Made by a program: the position numbers and the translations under genes. A stretch of DNA of 5,019 nt from Candidatus Zixiibacteriota bacterium (GTDB lineage: Bacteria > Zixibacteria > MSB-5A5 > WJJR01): the NCBI GenBank assembly GCA_014729565.1, contig WJJR01000007.1:1-5019 (forward strand), in the 5' to 3' direction. Below the pieces are notes generated by a model. The model was not told the DNA's origin. It did not search any database and saw nothing but the letters and a program-made list of their open reading frames with translations. Below are positions 1 through 5,019 of this stretch, piece by piece. Position 1 is the first letter of the stretch. Each line of letters starts with the position of its first letter.

Positions 1-886
1 CCGGTGGGCAGGTCCGCACACGACCAACACTCTCCGTGTGGGCACCGCCGCCCAACTCCAGGGCATAATAGTAGGTGGTCGAGGCGGCCAGTCCGGTCAT
101 TGACAAATCGACCACTCTATTATTCTCCGCGAGGAACGCCGTATCCGGCGATGAGTACATCGGAACACTGAACAATGAATCCTGATCAACCATCAGTCGT
201 GCCACTAATCCCTCACTGAGCAGTTTGGCTTTGACACGGAATGACGATGCCGTGACCGTGCCGGACCACATAAACTGAATCTGTGACGTGTCCGCCTCCA
301 GGCGAGCATCCCAGGCAAGGTCACTGCTCGAGGGAGATGTCTGATGCGCTTCGACGGCGAGAACATTTGTCCCCGTACTTAAAAGTCCCACATGCTCAGT
401 CAGGTCGACCAGCTCATAAGTGCCGCTCTCGTGGCTGGAGGCGAATGTGGTGTACTCGATCGTTTCCGTGGGCATCGATCGACGGGCCACTTCGCTCCCG
501 TTGAGATACACCACACAGCCGTCGTCGTAATTGGCAAACAGATGCAACTGCGTGATGCTGCCCGGATCGAATCCAACCGTAAACGAATGGCGGAAGTAGG
601 TCGTCCGATACTTGTCACTCGGATTGGGTCCGTACGGGACTATCGTGTTGATGTAAGTCTCGCCAAAGCCCAGGATTCCGGCACCGGAATCCCAAGTCGC
701 ATCGTCGTAGCCGGTGGCACGCCATTCGGTGCCAAGATCGGTTCCCGATGCCTCGTACGACCATGTCGATTGCTCGTCCACCAGCGTCAATTGAATCTGC
801 TGAGCTAGGTTTCGGGAGGGGACAAGTGCAATGACGGCAATGCTCACTGACACGATGACCCGCATTGGGCTGGAGAACCAACGCAT
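1..886 (-). CDS. Exported PhoD-like phosphatase, N-terminal part (3' end beyond the window)
   Basis: The frame is open from an ATG at 886 to the left edge, giving 295 residues without a stop. Residues 1-28 look like a signal peptide: a basic start, a hydrophobic run at 10-22, and likely cleavage after the Ala of NLA (26-28). Residues of about 30-215 resemble a beta-sandwich (galactose-binding-like) module, with WRATGYDDATWDSG early, NYDDGCVVYLNG in the middle and TNVLAVEAHQ late. Residues of about 216-293 match the Ig/fibronectin-like N-terminal domain of PhoD-family alkaline phosphatases: SGTVTASSFRVKAKL, then MTGLAASTTYYYALEL, then a GRVRT strand that leads into the enzyme domain. The metallophosphatase domain itself would lie outside the window, so catalysis is inferred. 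A purple-acid-type metallophosphoesterase behind the same modules is the main alternative. The product should act in the periplasm or outside the cell, releasing phosphate from esters. It is divergent from a phosphate-uptake operon, which fits that role. The ribosome site is weak (GAGA); an ATG at 865 is an alternative start but would shorten the signal peptide. Confidence 0.8.
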   Translation of the reverse strand, partial: MRWFSSPMRVIVSVSIAVIALVPSRNLAQQIQLTLVDEQSTWSYEASGTDLGTEWRATGYDDATWDSGAGILGFGETYINTIVPYGPNPSDKYRTTYFRHSFTVGFDPGSITQLHLFANYDDGCVVYLNGSEVARRSMPTETIEYTTFASSHESGTYELVDLTEHVGLLSTGTNVLAVEAHQTSPSSSDLAWDARLEADTSQIQFMWSGTVTASSFRVKAKLLSEGLVARLMVDQDSLFSVPMYSSPDTAFLAENNRVVDLSMTGLAASTTYYYALELGGGAHTESVGRVRTCPP

Positions 887-931
887 ATTGTTCTCAGTTC
901 AGGCGTGAACCTACCTGCAAGTTACATCAGC

Positions 932-960
932 AGTATACGTCCCGGTTATGGACGTGACAA
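932..960 (-). promoter_or_regulatory. Sigma70-type promoter of the PhoD-like gene
   Basis: On the minus strand the -35 box TTGTCA (960-955) matches the TTGACA consensus at 5 of 6 bases. The -10 box TATACT (937-932) matches TATAAT at 5 of 6, and the spacer is exactly 17 bp. Transcription would start near 925, leaving a leader of about 39 nt before the ATG at 886. Box quality, spacing and position all agree. The assignment assumes a housekeeping sigma factor with the usual consensus. Confidence 0.65.
937..955. promoter_or_regulatory. Perfect dyad inside the promoter spacer, candidate operator
   Basis: ACGTCC (937-942) and GGACGT (950-955) are perfect 6-bp inverted arms around a 7-bp centre. 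The dyad fills the spacer between the -35 and -10 boxes of the phosphatase promoter and overlaps the edge of each box by one base. A dimeric regulator bound here would block RNA polymerase. It does not look like the direct-repeat Pho box of Escherichia coli. The regulator is unknown. Confidence 0.4.
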
Positions 961-983
961 CGGGTTACTGGGTTGCCCTGACA

Positions 984-997
984 TGCAGGAGCCTGCA
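984..997. promoter_or_regulatory. Short inverted repeat in the divergent spacer
   Basis: TGCAGG (984-989) and CCTGCA (992-997) form perfect 6-bp arms separated by AG. The dyad lies 24 bp upstream of the phosphatase -35 box and 168 bp before the cotransporter start. It could be a second regulator site, but a dyad this short can arise by chance. No convincing promoter was found for the plus-strand operon in the rest of the spacer (998-1164), nor any other gene. Confidence 0.25.
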
Positions 998-1164
998 GGG
1001 TCGGGGGATACTAAGGCGGCCTTTTCAACATGTTTCTCTGCGATCGCCAATAGAGTGTCAGATGTTTTCCACATCCGTTGAGAGCGGTTGCAGAGTGAAC
1101 GATGGACACATAGCTTCCCGATTCGAGCAATCTCCATACGTTGCAGATTTGTCTGAATAGCCCT

Positions 1165-2244
1165 ATGCGCGCCTACCGCTCAACGATTCTTCGTCTCTGC
1201 TTTGCGCTGCTTCTGCTCTATGGGTTTCTGGTCTCTATTGGGCTGATCGGACACGGGTTCAAGCTGTTCGGCAAGGGGTTCGCTGATGCGCTGCTGCAGA
1301 CCACCGCCGATCCCCTCGTCAGCCTGTTCATCGGCATCCTGGCCACCGCGCTGGTCCAGTCCTCCTCGACGACAACGTCGATCATTGTCGGGCTCGTTGG
1401 GGGAGGAGGGTTGACGGTCAACGCGGCTGTGCCGATGATGATGGGCGCCAACATCGGTACCACCATCACCAATACCATCGTCTCAGTGGGACATATGGGA
1501 CGCCCGCACGAGTTTAAACGAGCTTTCTCCGCGTCGGTCGTCCACGATTTTTTCAACATCATCGCTGTCCTGATCCTCTTTCCACTCAATGAATTGACCG
1601 GTGGGTTGACATGGCTCGCGTACGAAACCGAAGCACTAGTGGAAGGAGCGGGTGGACTGGAATTCGTCTCACCGGTAAAAATGATCACCAAATGGGCCGT
1701 CGGCTGGATTGCGAGCCTCTGTGGAGAGCATCCGTGGATTATCCTCATTGTCGGTGTTGTGATCCTCTTTGCCTCGTTAACCTTCATGGTTCGCCAACTC
1801 AGACAGGTTGTGCTAGGTCCGCTGGAAGGTCTGTTTAGTCGCACGGTATTCAAAACAGCGCCACGGGCATTGCTGTTGGGTTTGCTGGTCACTGTTGGCG
1901 TCCAATCGTCCTCGGTGGCAACGTCGGTCATCGTGCCGCTCGTCGCGGCCGGTCTGTTGACCGTGACACAGGTGTTTCCGTATACGCTCGGCTCGAATAT
2001 CGGCACGACGGTGACGGCGATGCTGGCGTCATTGGCGATCGGTAACGACGTGGCCATCACGATTGCGCTGGTGCACTTGTGGTTCAACATCGTCGGGATT
2101 GTCGTGATCTGGCCCATTCGGCGGTTGCCAATCTTTCTGGCCAACCTCATGTCGGAATGGACCACCAGGAATCGGTTGATACCGATTATCTATATCGTAT
2201 GTGTCTTCTTTGCGCTTCCTTTGGTTGTATATTGGATGCGGTAG
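1165..2244 (+). CDS. Na+/phosphate cotransporter (NptA / PF02690 type)
   Basis: A 359-residue integral membrane protein with two related halves, the hallmark of the Na/Pi-cotransporter family (SLC34 and bacterial NptA relatives). It should import inorganic phosphate with sodium. Each half carries the signature QSSS, at residues 65-68 and 247-250. Each QSSS is followed by a GANIGTT or GSNIGTT element (94-100, 276-282). A further repeated helix start follows, with HDFFN at 127-131 and HLWFN at 304-308. Hydrophobic helices run from about 8-30, 50-64, 72-90, 124-140, 190-208, 236-263, 283-317 and 338-356. There is no PhoU domain at the C-terminus, unlike the fused relatives such as YjbB; the PhoU function is encoded by the next gene, 22 bp downstream. 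I chose the ATG at 1165. A TTG at 1141 is in frame and would add eight residues (MQICLNSP), but neither start has a good ribosome site. Confidence 0.92.
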   Translation: MRAYRSTILRLCFALLLLYGFLVSIGLIGHGFKLFGKGFADALLQTTADPLVSLFIGILATALVQSSSTTTSIIVGLVGGGGLTVNAAVPMMMGANIGTTITNTIVSVGHMGRPHEFKRAFSASVVHDFFNIIAVLILFPLNELTGGLTWLAYETEALVEGAGGLEFVSPVKMITKWAVGWIASLCGEHPWIILIVGVVILFASLTFMVRQLRQVVLGPLEGLFSRTVFKTAPRALLLGLLVTVGVQSSSVATSVIVPLVAAGLLTVTQVFPYTLGSNIGTTVTAMLASLAIGNDVAITIALVHLWFNIVGIVVIWPIRRLPIFLANLMSEWTTRNRLIPIIYIVCVFFALPLVVYWMR

Positions 2245-2250
2245 ACCGGC

Positions 2251-2257
2251 AAGGGGG
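2251..2257 (+). promoter_or_regulatory. Ribosome binding site of the PhoU-like gene
   Basis: AAGGGGG lies 9 nt before the ATG at 2267. It decides the start against the upstream in-frame ATG at 2201, which would place 22 extra residues inside the cotransporter gene. Confidence 0.7.
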
Positions 2258-2266
2258 TCAACTCGT

Positions 2267-2971
2267 ATGTTCAAACGAATCCGTGAATTCCTGCGTGGCG
2301 AGTCACTGCTCGATGAATCGTACAATGAGACCCTCGACGTTCTGGGTACCCTCCAGGGCATGGTGACCGAAAGCATCGGTTCGTTGCGACAGACCGATAC
2401 GACGATGCCGGATGATCGTGTCTTCGAATTGGACCGGCAGATCAACAAGTACCAGCGTCGCACACGCCGCCGTATTCTGACTCACGTGTCGGTCAGTCCA
2501 TCGACCGATATCAACGCCTCGCTCGTGCTTGCCTCAATCATCATTGATGTCGAGCGGATTGGCGATTACGCCAAGAACATTGTGGAACTGGCGCGTGCCC
2601 ATAAGCAGCGCCTGACGGCCGAGCTACATGAGGAGGCACTGAGTGATTTGGAACAACGTGTGTTGGCCGGTTTGGTGGATGTTCGCCGGGCGTTGGAGGA
2701 TTCGGATATCGAAATGGCCCGCACCTATGTCAAGACACACCGAAAATATACTCGCCTCGCCGACGCCGTTGTCAACGGACTGATATCCGGAGAAAACGAT
2801 TTGCCCAAGGGCACATCCGTCACGTTGGCGTTGTACACGCGCTACCTGAAACGTATCGAATCTCACCTCGTCAATATCGTCTCCTCGGTCGTCAATCCGT
2901 TCCATCGTATCGGATTCCGCTTGAAGGACAAATCGTCCAAAGCGGCCGCTGAGTCATCGAAGAAGAGTTAG
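2267..2971 (+). CDS. PhoU-domain protein paired with the Na/Pi cotransporter
   Basis: A 234-residue, mostly helical, soluble cytoplasmic protein. PhoU proteins are two-fold repeats of three-helix bundles, each with an E(D)xxxD metal motif, and they modulate phosphate transport and signalling. The first motif is textbook: DVERIGDYAKNI at 94-105, with E96 and D100. The second, YLKRIESHLVNI at 193-204, keeps the surrounding pattern, but Lys195 and Ser199 stand where the acids are expected, so that metal site is probably lost. The length suits PhoU (about 220-240 residues). The C-terminal tail (219-234) is Ser/Lys/Ala rich and probably disordered. It follows the cotransporter by 22 bp with its own ribosome site and overlaps the next start by one base. 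Because no pst transporter genes or phoB/phoR are in view, I infer that it regulates the cotransporter rather than a Pst system. Confidence 0.88.
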   Translation: MFKRIREFLRGESLLDESYNETLDVLGTLQGMVTESIGSLRQTDTTMPDDRVFELDRQINKYQRRTRRRILTHVSVSPSTDINASLVLASIIIDVERIGDYAKNIVELARAHKQRLTAELHEEALSDLEQRVLAGLVDVRRALEDSDIEMARTYVKTHRKYTRLADAVVNGLISGENDLPKGTSVTLALYTRYLKRIESHLVNIVSSVVNPFHRIGFRLKDKSSKAAAESSKKS

Positions 2972-3297
2972 TGATTGGGGAATTTGTGAAAGAGGACAAC
3001 CATGACACCGGCTCTGAGTCGCATCACACGGAGGACGAGTGGCAACCGATTGTCCGATTAACCGCGCCCCAATACGCGGAAATGGTCAAAGAGGCGTTGG
3101 AACACGAGGGCATCACCGTGTTGGTGTACTCGTCGACCGGCCACTTCGGGCAGACGGGCCAATTCGGCATCTCATCGTATCGCCCGGGAACGGGCGTCTA
3201 CACGCTGCTGGTTCCGCACTCTAAGGCCGACGAGGCCGACGGCATCGGCGAATCGATGTTGGGCGAGATATGGAGCGCGGGGCGGATCGAGCGCTGA
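2971..3297 (+). CDS. Small DUF2007-like protein (putative signal-transducing domain)
   Basis: A 108-residue soluble protein. From residue 23 the layout resembles DUF2007 (PF09413, annotated as a putative prokaryotic signal-transducing protein): a start of the type EWQPIVRL (23-30), a helix over about 33-46, a strand ITVLVYSS (48-55), a Gly-rich loop (56-75), a strand VYTLLVP (76-82), then a helix with Ala/Asp/Glu (84-99). Residues 1-22 are acidic and His-rich and lie outside the domain. The GTG at 2971 shares its G with the stop of the PhoU-like gene, which suggests translational coupling. A GTG at 2986, preceded by GGGG, is an alternative start that loses five residues. Function is unknown; its place as the third gene of a phosphate operon suggests a regulatory accessory role. 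The DUF2007 match is by eye and moderate. Confidence 0.7.
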   Translation: MIGEFVKEDNHDTGSESHHTEDEWQPIVRLTAPQYAEMVKEALEHEGITVLVYSSTGHFGQTGQFGISSYRPGTGVYTLLVPHSKADEADGIGESMLGEIWSAGRIER

Positions 3298-3360
3298 TTG
3301 ACGTGATCCGAGCCGGCACGCGTTGTCACGTAGCTGGTGGAAACACACTACCTCAAATGA

Positions 3361-3386
3361 AAAGGAGCGGATCGCTCCGCTCCTTT
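3361..3386. terminator. Bidirectional intrinsic terminator between convergent genes
   Basis: AAAGGAGCGGA (3361-3371) pairs perfectly with TCCGCTCCTTT (3376-3386) around a TCGC loop, giving an 11-bp GC-rich stem. It lies 63 bp after the plus-strand stop at 3297 and 29 bp after the minus-strand stop at 3416. Read on the minus strand the stem is followed by TTTTCATTT, which is the better U-tract; on the plus strand the run is only TTT then CC. It probably ends both transcripts, more efficiently on the minus strand. Confidence 0.8.
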
Positions 3387-3415
3387 CCATCGCCTCCAAT
3401 GTTGCCTCCTCCCGG

Positions 3416-4156
3416 TCACGCTGTGACGGGTTGTTTCTTTCGATAGATCCAGTAGAGTGCGGTCAGAATCAGCAGTCCTACAAGAATGATCATGCCGACC
3501 GGCGTTATCGCCGGGAGCTGCGGATTATTCGCAATGTCTTTGATGGCGTCTTCAATCTCCCGTTGACTGGATACCACGTAGATCTTGCCTCCCCGTGCTT
3601 GGACAATAGATTCAAGTTGTGCGGCGATGACATTCGCATCGGCTCCATCCACTCCAATGGGGTTCTCCTGGTAGCGAATGATGTGTGGGACCACGACGTT
3701 GTTTATCATTGCGTTGAGGACATCCAACGTATCCGCATCGCTGTCATTCTCGCCTAAGTCGGTAAAGCAAATCAGCTCGCGACTCGTGGCAGAACCTTGT
3801 GCGCCGAGATCATCTGCGGCTTCCACCAGCGCATCAAACAGGGCGGTTGTGCCGCTGCTCGTGCTCAGATTGTTGATAGCCGATTGAAGTGTGCTTTGAT
3901 TCGTTGTCCAGGCGGTGAGATCCGTTGGGACACTGGCGTTGTTGGTAAACGACTTGATCTTGCCCGTGCTTCCCGGAGTCAGCCTGACATACAGTCTGGC
4001 CGGAGGCTTGGCATTGCCCAACTCCGTGTCGCTGATCGATCCCGAAAGGTCAAAGACTTGCGCGTAGTAGTGGCCGCTGGCGGCGAAGAGTGTTGGCGCC
4101 AGTAGCAGCGTAACGATTCCACAAAGGAACAGCAGTATAGATTTGTTCGATTTCAT
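3416..4156 (-). CDS. Exported von Willebrand factor A protein with C-terminal membrane/sorting tail
   Basis: A 246-residue protein. Residues 1-26 are a signal peptide (KSNK then a Leu-rich run, cleavage near LFAA at 23-26). A VWA domain spans about 30-210 and its metal (MIDAS) site looks complete: DLSGS (D36, S38, S40), Thr103 or Thr104 in SGTTALFDAL, and D133 in CFTDLGEND. The domain ends with KIYVVSSQREIEDAI (191-205), typical of VWA folds. The tail has PAITPVG (215-221), a hydrophobic helix of about 220-238, and then RKK. This order (Pro motif, helix, basic cluster) recalls IPTL/PEP-CTERM sorting tails; a plain single-pass anchor is the alternative. Either way the VWA domain would face outside the cytoplasm. 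VWA domains bind proteins through a divalent metal; the partner here is unknown. The ATG at 4156 has a strong ribosome site. The nearest gene is 122 bp upstream on the same strand. Confidence 0.85.
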   Translation of the reverse strand: MKSNKSILLFLCGIVTLLLAPTLFAASGHYYAQVFDLSGSISDTELGNAKPPARLYVRLTPGSTGKIKSFTNNASVPTDLTAWTTNQSTLQSAINNLSTSSGTTALFDALVEAADDLGAQGSATSRELICFTDLGENDSDADTLDVLNAMINNVVVPHIIRYQENPIGVDGADANVIAAQLESIVQARGGKIYVVSSQREIEDAIKDIANNPQLPAITPVGMIILVGLLILTALYWIYRKKQPVTA

Positions 4157-4159
4157 GGC

Positions 4160-4166
4160 ACCTCCT
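4160..4166 (-). promoter_or_regulatory. Strong ribosome binding site of the VWA gene
   Basis: On the minus strand AGGAGGT is followed by GCC and the ATG at 4156. This is a near-perfect Shine-Dalgarno, the best in the window, and it suggests efficient translation. The spacing is slightly short. The rest of the gap to the upstream gene (4167-4278) shows no gene and no convincing promoter or terminator. Confidence 0.8.
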
Positions 4167-4278
4167 CATGAGTCCTTGGATTCGATTTCACCTGTGCGAT
4201 GGTGGCATACCGGGATCAACAATTGGCCGAAATGCTGAAGTGGGGCGGATCGCAAATGACAGGGTCGCCCGGCACGGT

Positions 4279-4998
4279 TTACCAAGTCGGAGGTGCGCGT
4301 TCGTGCGGAATCAAGAAGTGACATTGTCCGAACAGCGCATCTGCCGTCACCGTGTGCCAAAACCCAAAGCTGCGAGGATAACCGGGAGTCGAAAGGCGCA
4401 GTGACGACAGTGTAATGTCAATGATGACACTGATGATGGCATTAACGAGGACAACGAGGAAGGAGATGATGAGGAATCCAAACAGGATGGTGACTTTGTA
4501 GAGGTATCCCGACCCCAGGTCCAATGAGGTGAAGAATCCACCCGTGATACCAACCTCAATCATAAGCGATTCGAATGCCACCCACAAGAGACTCACGATC
4601 ATGGGATTGAGCCCGAATTGCCGCCGACTCTTTCCGACCGCCCAGCCAAAGCCGGTAAGTGCCACCGTCCCAGCGGCCAGGAGGAGAGAGGCCGTCAGCG
4701 GCTGGACAAACAGATGATGTGCCAGGGATGGGGCGAAGTAGGCCAGGCCAAGCAGAAAGCCGAGGCGCGCCCCGCGGGCAGGACCAGGATGACGAGCGGT
4801 ACACAACAGAAATGGAACCAGTGCCAGGAGTAGCAAGAATCGCAGGCTCGGCGCTAGGCTCGCCAAAAGCAACAGGAACGCAGATGTTCCCGCATACAGA
4901 AAGTCCTCGGCCCACGCCAATCCTCTGGGACGACGCGCCGACGAAATTTGTGGAACAGATTGCAGCCGTTTGCTCTTCGAGACGAGATGCCGGCCCAT
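4279..4998 (-). CDS. Lnt-like membrane protein lacking the nitrilase half (possible truncation)
   Basis: 239 residues from the ATG at 4998. The frame stays open for seven more codons to the right edge, so the true start may lie outside the window. After a basic N-terminus (1-28), about six hydrophobic segments follow at 34-48, 50-66, 77-98, 100-121, 132-150 and 166-195. Order and local patterns resemble the membrane domain (LNT_N type) of apolipoprotein N-acyltransferase. ALVPFLL (59-65) is followed by RLGFLLGLAYF (78-88). LLWVAFESL (137-145) leads to GITGGFF (150-156), where Lnt has W-x-x-x-E and a GFPW-type loop. ILFGFLIISFLVVLVNAI (171-188) matches the conserved SFLVVLVNA helix. Lnt transfers an acyl chain to lipoproteins using a periplasmic nitrilase domain of about 250 residues with Glu-Lys-Cys catalysis. 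Here the protein ends some 50 residues past the last helix with no such domain, and none lies in the 122 bp downstream. It is either a stand-alone relative or a truncated gene, and probably not an active acyltransferase. The resemblance was judged by eye. Confidence 0.65.
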   Translation of the reverse strand: MGRHLVSKSKRLQSVPQISSARRPRGLAWAEDFLYAGTSAFLLLLASLAPSLRFLLLLALVPFLLCTARHPGPARGARLGFLLGLAYFAPSLAHHLFVQPLTASLLLAAGTVALTGFGWAVGKSRRQFGLNPMIVSLLWVAFESLMIEVGITGGFFTSLDLGSGYLYKVTILFGFLIISFLVVLVNAIISVIIDITLSSLRLSTPGYPRSFGFWHTVTADALFGQCHFLIPHERAPPTW

Positions 4999-5019
4999 TC
5001 GCCCGAACAGGTCGGAGGC

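Noticed and set aside
948..1160. Plus-strand open frame of 70 codons in the divergent spacer.
   Set aside because: No ribosome site, no recognisable protein pattern, and it begins over the phosphatase promoter. The opposing 63-codon frame (946-1137) is no better.
887..1164. Search for an Escherichia coli-type Pho box in the divergent spacer.
   Set aside because: Elements such as GTGACA (954-959) and CTGACA (979-984) occur but not at the 11-bp repeat spacing, so no Pho box is claimed.
1218..2165. Long 315-codon minus-strand frame opposite the cotransporter.
   Set aside because: It is antisense to a well-recognised membrane protein and its translation shows no domain. It is a mirror of the biased codon use of the real gene.
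3002..3061. ATG at 3002 with a good AGAGGA ribosome site, opening a 19-codon frame inside the DUF2007-like gene.
   Set aside because: It is out of frame with the conserved domain and stops at once. The domain frame from 2971 is open and protein-like throughout.
3301..3331. Inverted arms ACGTGA and TCACGT after the DUF2007-like stop.
   Set aside because: Only 6 bp with a 19-nt loop and no T run. The hairpin at 3361-3386 is a far better terminator.
4166..4360. 64-codon minus-strand frame between the Lnt-like and VWA genes, considered as the missing nitrilase part.
   Set aside because: It shows none of the Lnt catalytic patterns and overlaps the end of the upstream gene. It is kept only as a region to check for a frameshift.

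Overview
The window holds six protein-coding genes, one cut by the left edge and one possibly by the right. No RNA gene, insertion sequence or CRISPR array was seen. The organism is probably a Gram-negative bacterium of moderately high GC. The reasons are an apolipoprotein N-acyltransferase-like membrane protein, two exported proteins with Sec-type signal peptides, and one exported protein ending in a P-x-x-T-P-x-G / hydrophobic / Arg-Lys-Lys tail like the sorting tails of outer-membrane-bearing bacteria. The genus cannot be told from the sequence.

Left half: a phosphate-acquisition locus. A minus-strand gene (1-886, open at the left edge) encodes an exported protein with a jelly-roll-like domain followed by the Ig-like N-terminal domain typical of PhoD-type phosphatases. 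Back to back with it, a plus-strand run encodes a Na+/phosphate cotransporter (1165-2244), a PhoU-domain protein (2267-2971) and a small DUF2007-like protein (2971-3297). Spacings within the run are 22 bp and a 1-bp overlap, so it is very likely one operon. The inferred logic is that the exported phosphatase frees phosphate outside the cytoplasm, the cotransporter imports it, and the PhoU-like partner modulates transport. The 278-bp divergent spacer (887-1164) holds a good sigma70-type promoter for the phosphatase gene, with a perfect inverted repeat between its -35 and -10 boxes. A second dyad lies nearby.

Middle: the plus-strand operon and a convergent minus-strand gene are separated by a strong hairpin (3361-3386) that probably terminates transcription from both sides.

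Right half: two minus-strand genes. The upstream one (4279-4998) encodes the membrane half of an Lnt-like protein and has no nitrilase catalytic half. The downstream one (3416-4156) encodes an exported von Willebrand factor A protein with an intact metal site and a C-terminal membrane tail. They are 122 bp apart and no functional link between them is evident. I see no clear new defence or mobile system. The points most worth a second look are the dyad inside the phosphatase promoter, the degenerate second PhoU motif, the catalytic-half-less Lnt-like gene and the C-terminal tail of the VWA protein.
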